A DNA stretch of 64,000 nt from the NCBI RefSeq assembly GCF_014650755.1, contig NZ_BMVO01000005.1:62001-126000 (forward strand), written 5' to 3'. The stretch is from Streptomyces chryseus. Lineage in GTDB: Bacteria > Actinomycetota > Actinomycetes > Streptomycetales > Streptomycetaceae. How positions within the stretch are numbered: position 1 is the first letter of the stretch; each line of letters opens with the position of its first letter. Both the position numbers and the translations under genes were made by a program. Shown here piece after piece: positions 42,196-50,832 of this stretch. Below the pieces are notes generated by a model, which worked only from the letters and a program-made list of their open reading frames with translations, had not been told where the DNA came from and made no database searches.

Positions 42196-43581
42196 TCAGC
42201 GGTGGAACGGGCCCCTCACCGCGAAGGTCGTGCCCGGCGTGTAGCAGTTCACGTACATCGTCCCGCAGTCCGGGGAGAAGGTGACGCCCGCGAACTCGCC
42301 CCACTCCGGTGCGTCCGGTGTGCCGATGTTCTGCCGGCCGCGCGCCATCGCGTACACCTCGCCGTGCTTCGTCAGCCCGTACACGTGCTGCGCGCCGTTG
42401 CCGTCCTCGCACACCATCAGGCCACCGCGCGGGGCCAGGCAGATGTTGTCGGGCGACTCGCCCGGCAGCTGGATGTCCGTGCTCGGGCCGAAGACGACGA
42501 CCAGTGTCAGACGCCGCCGGTGCGGCTCGTACTTCCACACCTGCCCGAAGTGGTCGGCCGCCGAGCCCTCCGCGCTGCGGGCGAAGCTGGAGACGAAGTA
42601 CACGGCCCGGTCGCCCCAGTAGCAGCCCTCCAGCTTCTGCGCGTGCGTGATGCCCTTGGGGCCGAAGTCCTGGAGCCGGACGGGCGTCTCCTGGGCCAGC
42701 GGGTCGGGTACGGGCACCCACTCGACGCCGCCGAAGCTCGCGCCGGTCTCCTGGACCGCCGAGAGGTCGGGCAGGCCCGGCACCCGCATCGCCTCCAGCG
42801 CGCCGCCCGCGCGCAGCGAACCGGTGCCGCCCAGCGGCTTCTCGGGGAGGAAACGGTAGAAGAGGCCGAAGGGCTTTTGGAACGCGTCCTCCGTCTCGTA
42901 CACGATGCCGCTGCGCGGGTCCACGGCGATCGCCTCGTGCTGGAAGCGGCCCATCGCGGTGAGCGGGACGGCGCCCGTGCGGCGCGGGTCGACGGGGTCG
43001 ACCTCGAAGATGAAGCCGTGGTCCTTGGTGTAGCCGTTGGTGCCGGCCCTGTCCTCGTTCTCCTCGCAGGTGAGCCAGGTGTTCCACGGGGTGGGCCCGC
43101 CCGCGCAGTTGACGGCCGTACCGGCGATGGCGACGCGCTCGCCGAGGACGTTGTCGCGCCCGTCCAGGGCGATGGCCGTACAGCCGCCCTTCGCGGCCGG
43201 GTCGTACGTCAGGCCCTGCACCGTCGGCACGCCCCGCTTCGCGTTGTGGCGGTTCTCGTGGTTGCGGACGAGGTGGACGCTGCCGTGCCGGCCTCGGAAG
43301 GCGCCCATGCCATCGGGGTTGGAAGGAACGTTTCCCTCGCCCGAGCGCAGGGGGGCGCCCTCCCGGGAGAGGACCGTGTAGTGGAAGCCCTCGGGCAGAT
43401 CGAGGAGGCCGTCCGGGTCGGGCACGAGCGGGCCGTAACCGCGGCGGCCCAGTCCCTGGGCGGCGGCCGTTCCGGCGAAGATCTCCGACACCGAGCCGGC
43501 GAACGCGACACCGACGCCCAGGGCGCCCGCGCGGGCCAGGACCTGACGGCGCGACGCGGACGACGAGGCTGTTTCAGACAT
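42196..43581 (-). CDS. Tat-exported PhoX-like alkaline phosphatase (DUF839)
   Basis: 461 aa from ATG 43581 with AGGGAGAA upstream; the frame's first ATG at 43665 is not supported. Twin-arginine signal SRRQVLARAGALGVGVAF ending near residue 40, so exported folded. The rest is the DUF839/PhoX beta-propeller: LPEGFHYTVLS, LVRNHENRHN (acidic/Asn metal ligands), WLTCEENEDR, FQHEAIAVDPRSGIVYETED and GESPDNICLAPRGGLMVCEDG. PhoX enzymes use Fe3+ and Ca2+ to hydrolyse phosphate esters outside the cell. Some DUF839 proteins may have other roles. Confidence 0.87.
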   Translation of the reverse strand: MSETASSSASRRQVLARAGALGVGVAFAGSVSEIFAGTAAAQGLGRRGYGPLVPDPDGLLDLPEGFHYTVLSREGAPLRSGEGNVPSNPDGMGAFRGRHGSVHLVRNHENRHNAKRGVPTVQGLTYDPAAKGGCTAIALDGRDNVLGERVAIAGTAVNCAGGPTPWNTWLTCEENEDRAGTNGYTKDHGFIFEVDPVDPRRTGAVPLTAMGRFQHEAIAVDPRSGIVYETEDAFQKPFGLFYRFLPEKPLGGTGSLRAGGALEAMRVPGLPDLSAVQETGASFGGVEWVPVPDPLAQETPVRLQDFGPKGITHAQKLEGCYWGDRAVYFVSSFARSAEGSAADHFGQVWKYEPHRRRLTLVVVFGPSTDIQLPGESPDNICLAPRGGLMVCEDGNGAQHVYGLTKHGEVYAMARGRQNIGTPDAPEWGEFAGVTFSPDCGTMYVNCYTPGTTFAVRGPFHR

Positions 43582-43707
43582 GAGGTTTCTCCCTGCTGGC
43601 GGACAGGAAACGTGACCCGCACGTGTGTAGCACGCAAGTGATCTCACGTGAACCATGCGGGCCACACCACCTCGTGCGGCGCGTCAGCCCGACGCGTACG
43701 CCCCAGG

Positions 43708-44133
43708 TCAGACGAGGGACGCGCTCAGCGTGATCGTCGTACCCGCCAGGGCCTGACTGACCGGGCAGTTCGCCTTGCCCTCCTCGGCCGCCTTGACGAA
43801 CGCCGCCTCGTCCATGCCGTCCACCTCGCCCTGCACGGTGAGGTGGATCCGGGTGATGCCCTCGCCCGGCACGAACGTGACCTCGGCCTTGGTGTTCAGG
43901 CGGGTCGGAGGGGTGCCGGCCTTGGCGAGGACGTTGGAGAACGCCATGTTGTAGCAGCTCGACTGGGCGGCGGCGATCAGCTCCTCCGGGCTGGTCTTCC
44001 CGTTCGCCTCCTCCGTACGGGCCGGCCAGGAGACGGCGTACTCGCCGATGCCGGACGAGTCGAAGGTCACGGTGCCCGTGCCCTTGAACAGGTCGCCTTC
44101 CCAGACGGTGTGTGCCTGACGCGTTGCAGCCAT
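43708..44133 (-). CDS. OsmC family peroxidase
   Basis: 141 aa, ATG 44133 with GAAGGG upstream. OsmC/Ohr fold with the two redox cysteines Cys60 (AAAQSSCYNMAFS) and Cys123 (GKANCPVSQAL), and Arg39 (SWPART) positioned to activate the peroxidatic thiol. The pattern fits the OsmC subgroup rather than Ohr (a true Ohr is encoded at 49771). It detoxifies organic hydroperoxides and is often osmotically induced in Streptomyces. No other gene is linked in the same direction. Confidence 0.9.
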   Translation of the reverse strand: MAATRQAHTVWEGDLFKGTGTVTFDSSGIGEYAVSWPARTEEANGKTSPEELIAAAQSSCYNMAFSNVLAKAGTPPTRLNTKAEVTFVPGEGITRIHLTVQGEVDGMDEAAFVKAAEEGKANCPVSQALAGTTITLSASLV

Positions 44134-44172
44134 GTCTGAAGCCCTTCTCGCGGACGGTGATCCAGGGCCAAC

Positions 44173-45270
44173 CTACTGCGCGACAAGCCCCTTCGCGTCG
44201 CGCGCCAGCGCCGTCAGCCGGGAGATCGCCCGGAAGTACTTCTTCCGGTAGCCGCCGTTCAGCATGTCGTCACTGAACAGCCGGTCGAACGGCAGTCCGG
44301 AGGCCAGCACCGGCACCTCCCGGTCGTACAGCCGGTCGGCGAGGACGACGAGCCGCAGCGCCGTCGACTGGTCGGGCACCGGGCGCACATCGGTGAGGCA
44401 GACGGCCCGGACCCCGTCCGTGAGCGCGCCGTAGCGGCTCGGGTGGACCTTGGCGAGGTGGTCGAGCAGGTGGGGGAAGTCGTCGAGGCTGGCGCCACCG
44501 GTGGCGTACGCCGCCTTGGTGACCTGCTCGTCGGAGTACGGCGCGGGGGCCTCGGGCAGCCCCCGGTGGCGGTAGTCTTCGCCGTCGATGCGCAGCGGCC
44601 GGAAGTGGGCCGACAGGCCCTGGATCTCGCGCAGGAAGTCGACGGCGGCGAAGCGGCCCTCGCCGAGCTTGCCGGGCAGCGTGTTGGAGGTGGCGGCGAG
44701 GGCGACGCCCGCCTCGACGAGCCTGCGCAGCAGCGAGGACACCAGCACGGTGTCGCCCGGGTCGTCGAGCTCGAACTCGTCGATGCACAGCAGGCGGTGC
44801 CCGCTCAGCGTCTGCACGGTCTGCTGGAAGCCCAGCGCGCCGACCAGGTTCGTCAGCTCCACGAAGGTGCCGAAGGCCTTGAGCTCACGGGGGGCCGGGG
44901 TGGCGTGCCAGAGGGACGCGAGCAGGTGCGTCTTGCCCACGCCGTACCCGCCGTCGAGGTACACGCCGAGCGGCGCGGCGGGCGCGGCCGGCTTCTTCCC
45001 GAAGTCGAACCAGCGCCGCTTGCCCCCGCCGGCCGCCGACGCCCCGCCGAGACCGGCCGCGAAGGTGCTCAGCACGCGGACCGCCTCGCTCTGGCTCGGC
45101 TGGTTCGGGTCCGGTACGTACGTATCGAAGCGCACCGCGTCGAAGCGCGGCGGCGGCACCATCTCGGCGACCAGACGGTCGGCGGGAACGTGCGGCTCGC
45201 GTGCGCACAGGGACAGGGGGGCCGCTTCGGTTATGGGCGCGGACCCATGAGCGGCGGTGGAGGACGACAC
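44173..45270 (-). CDS. zapE: ZapE/AFG1-like ATPase
   Basis: 365 aa from GTG 45270. I chose this over ATG 45309 because a consensus TAGACT (45279-45284) lies 8 nt upstream and would be inside the longer version. P-loop GGYGVGKTHLLAS (Walker A), LLCIDEFELDDPGD (Walker B) and sensor-like AATSNTLPG. In E. coli ZapE acts at constricting division rings; the actinobacterial role is not established. The N-terminal about 30 residues are disordered. Transcribed divergently from a RibD-like gene with only 37 bp between starts. Confidence 0.88.
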   Translation of the reverse strand: MSSSTAAHGSAPITEAAPLSLCAREPHVPADRLVAEMVPPPRFDAVRFDTYVPDPNQPSQSEAVRVLSTFAAGLGGASAAGGGKRRWFDFGKKPAAPAAPLGVYLDGGYGVGKTHLLASLWHATPAPRELKAFGTFVELTNLVGALGFQQTVQTLSGHRLLCIDEFELDDPGDTVLVSSLLRRLVEAGVALAATSNTLPGKLGEGRFAAVDFLREIQGLSAHFRPLRIDGEDYRHRGLPEAPAPYSDEQVTKAAYATGGASLDDFPHLLDHLAKVHPSRYGALTDGVRAVCLTDVRPVPDQSTALRLVVLADRLYDREVPVLASGLPFDRLFSDDMLNGGYRKKYFRAISRLTALARDAKGLVAQ

Positions 45271-45278
45271 GGGGCTCA

Positions 45279-45284
45279 AGTCTA
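45279..45284 (-). promoter_or_regulatory. -10 box of zapE
   Basis: TAGACT on the minus strand, 8 nt before the GTG at 45270; decides the start codon of the ATPase. Confidence 0.6.
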
Positions 45285-45307
45285 GGCGCCGTGCCACACT
45301 GCTCGAC

Positions 45308-46081
45308 ATGCGACGCCTGTTCCCTGTGACCGAAGAAACACTCTCCGCCGCCGACGGCGAGTGGGAGCTCGACGCGCTGGCCGAGGCCTACGCGTACCCG
45401 AAGGAGCGCGGGGCGTCGGGAGCGTGGCTGCGGGCCAACATGGTCTCCTCCCTCGACGGGGCCGCCCAGCACGAGGGCCGCTCGCAGCCGATCTCCTCCG
45501 ACACCGACATGCGGATCTTCGGCACGCTGCGGGCGCTGGCCGACGTGGTGATCGTCGGCGCGGAAACGGTACGGCTGGAGGGCTACCGTCCGGCCCGCGC
45601 GCGCGAGGCCTTCGCGGAGCGCAGGGCGGCGGCGGGCCAGGGCCCGGCCCCGGCGATCGCCGTGGTCAGCGCGAGCCTGAACCTGGACTTCTCTCTTCCG
45701 CTCTTTGCCTCGCCCCTCGTCCCGACCCTCGTCCTGACCGGCGCCGCGGCGCCCGTCGAGCGCGTCCGGGCGGCCCGGGAGGCCGGGGCGCAGGTGCTGG
45801 TCGTCGGGGACGGGGCCGCGGTGGAGCCGTCGCGGGCGGTGGCGGCGCTGGCGGAGCGGGGGCTCACCCGGTTGCTGACCGAGGGCGGGCCGCGGCTGCT
45901 CGCGCAGTTCATCACGGCCGGCGCGCTGGACGAGCTGTGCCTGACCGTGTCGCCCGTGCTCACCGCGGGCCGCGCCCAGCGGATCGCCGACGGGCCCGGC
46001 GTGACGGTCCCGGAAAAATTCGCACTGGCGTCCGTGCTGGAGGAGGCCGGGTTCCTTTTCACCCAGTACCGTCGGATCTGA
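45308..46081 (+). CDS. Pyrimidine reductase family protein (RibD C-terminal domain-like)
   Basis: 257 aa from ATG 45308; the upstream in-frame ATG at 45257 lies within the divergent zapE region. Dihydrofolate-reductase fold of the RibD C-terminal type: NMVSSLDGAAQHEGRSQPIS at the N-terminus binds substrate, VVIVGAETVRLEGY and LLTEGGPRLLAQFI bind NADPH. It lacks the deaminase domain of full RibD, and no riboflavin genes are nearby. Such stand-alone reductases may act on pyrimidine or pterin-like compounds, but the substrate is unproven. Confidence 0.85.
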   Translation: MRRLFPVTEETLSAADGEWELDALAEAYAYPKERGASGAWLRANMVSSLDGAAQHEGRSQPISSDTDMRIFGTLRALADVVIVGAETVRLEGYRPARAREAFAERRAAAGQGPAPAIAVVSASLNLDFSLPLFASPLVPTLVLTGAAAPVERVRAAREAGAQVLVVGDGAAVEPSRAVAALAERGLTRLLTEGGPRLLAQFITAGALDELCLTVSPVLTAGRAQRIADGPGVTVPEKFALASVLEEAGFLFTQYRRI

Positions 46082-46140
46082 CCGGCAGCGGAATTCACTG
46101 TTCCGCTTAGCTTTCGCGGGGCACACGTGTCTCACGCAGA

Positions 46141-46158
46141 CCCCGTGCGGGCACGGGG
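46141..46158 (+). repeat. Hairpin downstream of the reductase gene
   Basis: CCCCGTG-CGGG-CACGGGG, a perfect 7-bp stem 60 nt after the stop; probably part of the transcription end of the reductase gene. Confidence 0.45.
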
Positions 46159-46175
46159 AAGGATGGTTTCCGCAG

Positions 46176-46204
46176 GGGCCGGCGCCACGCAGAAGCGCCG
46201 GCCC
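46176..46204 (+). repeat. Leader hairpin upstream of the gene at 46230
   Basis: A 10-bp perfect stem (46176-46185 with 46195-46204) and 9-nt loop ends just before the AGAAGG ribosome site of the following gene. It could protect the mRNA end, act as an attenuator or terminate the previous gene. Confidence 0.4.
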
Positions 46205-46229
46205 ACGGAAGAAGAGAAGGGCGCCCGTC

Positions 46230-46700
46230 GTGTTCACGAGCGTATTGATGATCGAGAAGCCCCTGTCGTCCGTCGACGTGGAGTTCGTCAGCACCCTTCA
46301 CGGTGACGAGGGCGTCTCCTTCGTCGTCCTGATGCAGCCCCGCGGCGACCAGGCGGACGTACTCCTGCGCGCCATCGACGACGTGGCGCTCGGCCAGGTC
46401 GACGAAGCCGTACGGGAGGGCGAGGAGCCCCGCGGCGAGGAGGCGAAGCCGCTGGCGCAGCGCGGCCTGGAGGTGACCCTGGAGGCGCTGCGGGCGCGCG
46501 GCAGCGAGGCCGTCGGCCAGGTCATCGAGGACCACCCGCTGGACCTCCTCACGTCCGTCGTGTCCGAGACGGGCGCCGACGAAGTGATCGTCCTGACCGC
46601 GCCGCACTACGTCGAGGAGTTCTTCCACCGGGACTGGGCGTCCCGCGCCCGCCACAAGGTCGGCGTACCGGTGCTCAAGCTCTTCGCCCACAACGAATAG
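46230..46700 (+). CDS. Conserved hypothetical protein, USP-like fold possible
   Basis: 156 aa from GTG 46230 with AGAAGAGAAGGG upstream; ATG 46248 is an alternative. No signal peptide or membrane span. The pattern of a Val-rich first strand (FVVLMQPRGDQADVLLRAID), a long helical middle with EVTLEALRARGSEAV and the end VIVLTAPHYVEEFFHRDWASRARHKVGVPVLKLF suggests an alpha/beta universal-stress or ATP-binding-like fold, with a C-terminal strand typical of USP proteins. No glycine-rich ATP loop is evident. Function unknown. A promoter-like TAGGCT overlaps its stop codon and may drive murC. Confidence 0.7.
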   Translation: MFTSVLMIEKPLSSVDVEFVSTLHGDEGVSFVVLMQPRGDQADVLLRAIDDVALGQVDEAVREGEEPRGEEAKPLAQRGLEVTLEALRARGSEAVGQVIEDHPLDLLTSVVSETGADEVIVLTAPHYVEEFFHRDWASRARHKVGVPVLKLFAHNE

Positions 46701-46703
46701 GCT
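46698..46703 (+). promoter_or_regulatory. Possible murC promoter -10
   Basis: TAGGCT overlaps the stop of the preceding gene, 38 nt upstream of the murC start. GGGAGA at about 46730 is the ribosome site. Confidence 0.4.
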
Positions 46704-46741
46704 GGGACACCGCTCAGACGTCACACCTTGGGAGACAACGC

Positions 46742-48136
46742 ATGGCACCCGGCCTTCCCACCGCCATGGACCGACCGCACTTCATCGGCATCGGCGGCGC
46801 CGGAATGTCGGGGATCGCGAAGATCCTCGCCCAGCGCGGCGCGCGGGTCGCGGGCAGCGACTCGCGCGAGTCCGCGACCGCCGAGTCCCTGCGCGCGCTG
46901 GGCGCCACGGTCCACATCGGCCACGCCGCCGCACACCTGGCCGACGACTCGACCTGCGTCGTCGTCTCCAGCGCCATCCGCGACGACAACCCCGAGCTGG
47001 TCCGCGCCGCCGAGCTGGGCGTCCCCGTCGTGCACCGCTCCGACGCCCTCGCCTCGCTGATGGGCGGCCTGCGGGCCATCGCCGTCGCCGGCACGCACGG
47101 CAAGACGACCACCACCTCGATGCTGGCCGTGGCCCTGACCGAGCTCGGCCTCGACCCGTCGTACGCCATCGGCGGCGACCTGGAGGGCCCGGGCACGAAC
47201 GCCCGCCACGGCGAGGGGGACATCTTCGTCGCCGAGGCGGACGAGAGCGACCGCAGCTTCCAGAAGTACGACCCCGAGGTCGCCATCGTCCTCAACGTCG
47301 AGCTGGACCACCACGCGAACTACGCCTCGATGGACGAGATCTACGACTCCTTCGAGACGTTCGTCGGCAAGGTCGTCCCCGGCGGCACCCTCGTCATCTC
47401 CGCGGACCAGGCCGGCGCCGTAGAACTGACGTCCCGCCTGCGCGACCTCTCCACCCTCAAGATCGTCACGTACGGCGACTCCCCCACGGCCGACGTACGC
47501 GTCCACAAGATCACCCCGCGCGGCCTGACCAGCGAGGTCACCGTCCTCCTCGACGGCCGCTACCTGACCTTCACCGTCTCCGTCCCCGGCAGCCACTACG
47601 CCCACAACGCCGTCGCGGCGCTGGCCGCGGGCGTGGCCCTCGGCATCCCGGCGCACAACCTCGCGTCGGCCCTCGGCAAGTACACCGGCGTCAAGCGCCG
47701 CCTCCAGCTCAAGGGCGAGGTGAACGGCGTCCAGGTCATCGACTCGTACGCCCACCACCCGACCGAGATGACCGCCGACCTCGCAGCGATGCGCGGCGCG
47801 GCCGCGGACGCGCGCCTGCTCGTCGTCTTCCAGCCGCACCTCTTCTCCCGCACGCAGGAGCTGGGCGCCGAGATGGGCCAGGCCCTGGCCCTCGCGGACG
47901 CCTCGGTGGTCCTCGACATCTACCCGGCCCGCGAGGACCCGATCCCCGGCATCACCAGCGCCCTGATCATCGACGCGGCCCGCACGGCCGGCGCCGACGT
48001 GACGCCGGTCGCCGACAAGGCGACGGTCCCCGAAGTGATCGCGGGAATGGCCAAGCAGGGTGATCTCGTTCTCACGATGGGCGCGGGCGACGTGACGGAC
48101 CTCGGTCCGCAGATCCTGGCCCGCCTGTCGAACTGA
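46742..48136 (+). CDS. murC: UDP-N-acetylmuramate--L-alanine ligase
   Basis: 464 aa, ATG 46742, ribosome site GGGAGA. It adds L-Ala to UDP-MurNAc, the first amino acid of the peptidoglycan stem peptide, in the cytoplasm. N-terminal Rossmann domain FIGIGGAGMSGIAKIL, central ATPase domain with P-loop AVAGTHGKTTTTSML and EADESDRSF, and the C-terminal ligase domain with DSYAHHPTEM. Length is typical. It lies away from the main division and cell-wall cluster, as usual for Streptomyces. msrB follows 10 nt later, so they are likely co-transcribed. Confidence 0.96.
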   Translation: MAPGLPTAMDRPHFIGIGGAGMSGIAKILAQRGARVAGSDSRESATAESLRALGATVHIGHAAAHLADDSTCVVVSSAIRDDNPELVRAAELGVPVVHRSDALASLMGGLRAIAVAGTHGKTTTTSMLAVALTELGLDPSYAIGGDLEGPGTNARHGEGDIFVAEADESDRSFQKYDPEVAIVLNVELDHHANYASMDEIYDSFETFVGKVVPGGTLVISADQAGAVELTSRLRDLSTLKIVTYGDSPTADVRVHKITPRGLTSEVTVLLDGRYLTFTVSVPGSHYAHNAVAALAAGVALGIPAHNLASALGKYTGVKRRLQLKGEVNGVQVIDSYAHHPTEMTADLAAMRGAAADARLLVVFQPHLFSRTQELGAEMGQALALADASVVLDIYPAREDPIPGITSALIIDAARTAGADVTPVADKATVPEVIAGMAKQGDLVLTMGAGDVTDLGPQILARLSN

Positions 48137-48146
48137 GGGAGCCCCC

Positions 48147-48554
48147 ATGTCGTACGACGTCGAGAAGCCCGACGAGCAGTGGCGCGCGGAACTGACCCCC
48201 GCGGAGTACGCCGTCCTGCGCCAGGCCGGCACGGAACCGGCCTTCGTCGGTGAGTACACGGACACCAGGACGACCGGGGTCTACTCCTGCCGTGCCTGCG
48301 GGGCGGAACTGTTCCGCTCCGACACGAAGTTCGAGTCGCACTGCGGCTGGCCGTCGTTCTACGACCCGAAGGACACGGACGCCGTCGAGCTGATCGCGGA
48401 CAGTTCCCACGGCATGGTCCGCACGGAGGTCCGCTGCGCCCGGTGCGGCTCGCACCTCGGCCACGTCTTCGAGGGCGAGGGGTACCCGACCCCGACGGAC
48501 CAGCGCTACTGCATCAACTCGATCTCGCTGAGGCTGACCCCCGACGAGGACTGA
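48147..48554 (+). CDS. msrB: Peptide-methionine (R)-S-oxide reductase
   Basis: 135 aa, ATG 48147, 10 nt after murC with GAGGGAG in that gap. It repairs oxidised methionine (R-sulfoxide) in proteins. Structural zinc ligands Cys48/Cys51 and Cys97/Cys100; catalytic Cys122 in QRYCINSISL; Cys66 in SHCGWPSF is the candidate resolving cysteine. Length and motifs are canonical. Confidence 0.96.
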   Translation: MSYDVEKPDEQWRAELTPAEYAVLRQAGTEPAFVGEYTDTRTTGVYSCRACGAELFRSDTKFESHCGWPSFYDPKDTDAVELIADSSHGMVRTEVRCARCGSHLGHVFEGEGYPTPTDQRYCINSISLRLTPDED

Positions 48555-48589
48555 CCCGCCCGGCGTGAAGGAAGGCGTCGGCGTAACGG

Positions 48590-48787
48590 TCAGGCGTCCC
48601 AGGCGTCCTGGGCGGCGTACGAGACGAAACCGGTCCAGGCGGCGGGGGAGAGGGCGAGCTGGGGGCCCTGCTTGTCCTTGGAGTCCCGGACGTGGACGGT
48701 GCCGGGGCAGGCGGCGACTTCGACGCAGTCGTCGCCGGATCCGCTGCTGTAGCTGCTCTTGAACCAGACCAGTTCAGTGGTGCTCAT
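48590..48787 (-). CDS. DUF397 protein (partner of Scr1-type XRE regulator)
   Basis: 65 aa from ATG 48787, overlapping the regulator stop by 4 bp (ATGA). DUF397 signature: WFKSSYSSGSGDDCVEVAA, then VHVRDSKDKQGPQLALSPAAWTGFV. These small proteins are paired with DUF5753 regulators by the hundreds in Streptomyces; the best known pair members influence development and antibiotic production. They are thought to antagonise or partner the regulator. Acidic, cytoplasmic, no membrane span. Confidence 0.9.
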   Translation of the reverse strand: MSTTELVWFKSSYSSGSGDDCVEVAACPGTVHVRDSKDKQGPQLALSPAAWTGFVSYAAQDAWDA

Positions 48788-49635
48788 GCTGCTGCTCCTC
48801 GCGTCCGCCGCAACAGGCTCAGAGAGTCCTCCAGGGAGAGAGCCTGTGAACGCATCCTGGCATACCGCATCTTGAGCGTGCTGACCACTTTCGCGTCGGA
48901 GATGAACTGGCCACTTTCCTGCCCCTCGGAATAGCCGAACCACCTGTTGTCCGGTGTCTCCAGCAGTCGCATGGGACCGTGCAGACCCGCGTGGCTTTCC
49001 CGCACCTGCGGCATGATCTGGATCTCGATGTTCCTCAGCTCGGCAAGGTCGAGGACGTGGTCGATGAGCTCAAGAGTGACCGCCGTCCCACCGGTGCGGC
49101 GCAGGAACAGGTGCTCTTCGAGGATGAAGCTGTACGAAGTGTTCGGCCGCTCCCGCAGTAGCCGCTGACGTTCTGTTCGTGCTGCCAACTGCGCCTCGAT
49201 CTGCTCGTCACCGAGTGGCGGAAGCTGGTTGACGAACAACGTCCGCGCGTACGCCTCCGTCTGCAGCAGCCCCGGGATCAACCGGCATTCGTACGTGTAG
49301 AGGCTGATCGCCTCCGCCTCCAGCCGCGCCCACTGCCGGAACCAAGCCGCCAGCCCCGGCTGCCGCGACAGATGCCGCGCGGACCGCCGCAGCGCACCGG
49401 TGTTCCCCAGGGCCTCCTCCGCCCGCTCCACGAACGCCTGGTCCGGCATGCGACGCCCGAGTTCGATCGACGCCACCGTGTGCTTGGAGAACCGCACCAG
49501 CGGAGCGAACTCGTCCCGGCTGAGCCCCGCGTGCTCACGCAGGGCCTGCACCACCGCCCCGAAGGTCTTCATGCTGTCCGAGCACTCCGGCTCCCCGCCG
49601 CCCGTACCCTCGCCAACGCCCGTGCCGTCCACCAC
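48784..49635 (-). CDS. XRE-family regulator with DUF5753 (Scr1 type)
   Basis: 283 aa from GTG 49635 with AGAGGC upstream; ATG 49572 (21 residues shorter) is possible. The N-terminal helix-turn-helix (about residues 20-80) has GLSRDEFAPLVRFSKHTVASIELGRRMPD, followed by the DUF5753 domain with RLIPGLLQTEAYARTLF, LEEHLFLRRTGG, IQIMPQVRESHAGLHGPMRLLE and a C-terminal helix. DUF5753 may bind a ligand or the DUF397 partner encoded just downstream. Targets are unknown, but such pairs often control morphogenesis or secondary metabolism. Confidence 0.9.
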   Translation of the reverse strand: MVDGTGVGEGTGGGEPECSDSMKTFGAVVQALREHAGLSRDEFAPLVRFSKHTVASIELGRRMPDQAFVERAEEALGNTGALRRSARHLSRQPGLAAWFRQWARLEAEAISLYTYECRLIPGLLQTEAYARTLFVNQLPPLGDEQIEAQLAARTERQRLLRERPNTSYSFILEEHLFLRRTGGTAVTLELIDHVLDLAELRNIEIQIMPQVRESHAGLHGPMRLLETPDNRWFGYSEGQESGQFISDAKVVSTLKMRYARMRSQALSLEDSLSLLRRTRGAAA

Positions 49636-49719
49636 GTTCGCCTGCCTCTCGCGCACCCGCCCCGTACCGCACTCCAACCCGTCCAGGATTACAGTCGGTC
49701 ACGAGCCGTGCACACAAAA

Positions 49720-49752
49720 CGTGCGCGTACGCTGACGCAGCGTACGCGCACG
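49720..49752 (-). terminator. Intrinsic terminator after ohr
   Basis: A perfect 15-bp stem with a 3-nt loop (arms 49720-49734 and 49738-49752); on the minus strand it is followed by TTTTGTGTGC. A classical rho-independent terminator, unusual in quality for this genome. Confidence 0.9.
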
Positions 49753-49770
49753 GGCGGATCAGGTGAGGCC

Positions 49771-50181
<411 letters not shown>

Positions 50182-50227
50182 GGGGTGCCTCTCTCTCGAC
50201 TGAGGCCCTAAGAGTGGCACACAATCA

Positions 50228-50241
50228 AGTTGTGCACAACT
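50228..50241. promoter_or_regulatory. Putative OhrR operator
   Basis: AGTTGTGCACAACT is a perfect 14-bp palindrome between ohr and ohrR, 18 nt before the -10 of ohrR. Consistent with a MarR-type dimer site controlling both genes. Confidence 0.65.
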
Positions 50242-50270
50242 GAATAGGGGGCGAGCGGTACGCTGGACCC

Positions 50271-50759
50271 ATGACGCCCACGCCCCCGCCCACCACCGGC
50301 CCGGTCAGTCCCTCCGTGTCCGACGCGGAGCTGCTCCGCCTCGACCACCAGGTCTGCTTCTCGCTGCACGCGGCCTCCCGCGCCTTCGGCGGCGTCTACC
50401 GCGACGCGCTCAAGGACCTCGGGCTCACGTACCCCCAGTACCTGGCCATGCTGGTGCTCTGGGAGCACGGCCCGCAGCCTGTCAAGGCGATCGGCGAGCA
50501 GCTGCGGCTCGACTCCGGAACGCTCTCCCCGCTGCTCAAGCGGCTGGAGGCGGCCGGCCTGGTGCGACGCGAGCGCAGCCCCGAGGACGAACGCTCGGTG
50601 ACGGTCCACCTCACCGACGAGGGGGCGGAGCTGCGCGAGCGGGCCCTGCCCGTGCCCCGCCGGATCCTCGCCGCGACCGGCCTCTCGGTCGAGGAGATCC
50701 TCGGCCTCCAGCAGCTCCTGGGTCGGCTGACGGGGGCCCTGGACGGGGCTCAGGGGTGA
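50271..50759 (+). CDS. ohrR: MarR-family organic peroxide sensor OhrR
   Basis: 162 aa, ATG 50271; TACGCT 6 nt upstream suggests a leaderless transcript. Winged helix-turn-helix: GPQPVKAIGEQLRLDSGTLSPLLKRLEAAGLVRRERSPEDERSVTV spans recognition helix and wing. The N-terminal sensor cysteine is Cys29 in LDHQVCFSLHAASRAF, the characteristic position in OhrR where peroxide oxidation lifts repression. The Pro-rich first 12 residues are disordered. Regulates itself and ohr. Confidence 0.92.
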   Translation: MTPTPPPTTGPVSPSVSDAELLRLDHQVCFSLHAASRAFGGVYRDALKDLGLTYPQYLAMLVLWEHGPQPVKAIGEQLRLDSGTLSPLLKRLEAAGLVRRERSPEDERSVTVHLTDEGAELRERALPVPRRILAATGLSVEEILGLQQLLGRLTGALDGAQG

Positions 50760-50832
50760 CGCGGGCCCGTGGCGGCGCCACGGCAGGACCGGGAGCTCCG
50801 CCGGCCCCGGCCCGCCCCCGGCCCGCCGCTCC

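Noticed and set aside
46230..46700. Indole-3-glycerol phosphate synthase (a name sometimes attached to similar proteins)
   Set aside because: At 156 aa and without the TIM-barrel phosphate-binding motifs it cannot be TrpC, so it is left as a hypothetical.
48590..49635. Toxin-antitoxin module
   Set aside because: The architecture is that of the Scr1-type regulator and DUF397 partner, with no toxin catalytic motif in the 65-aa protein.
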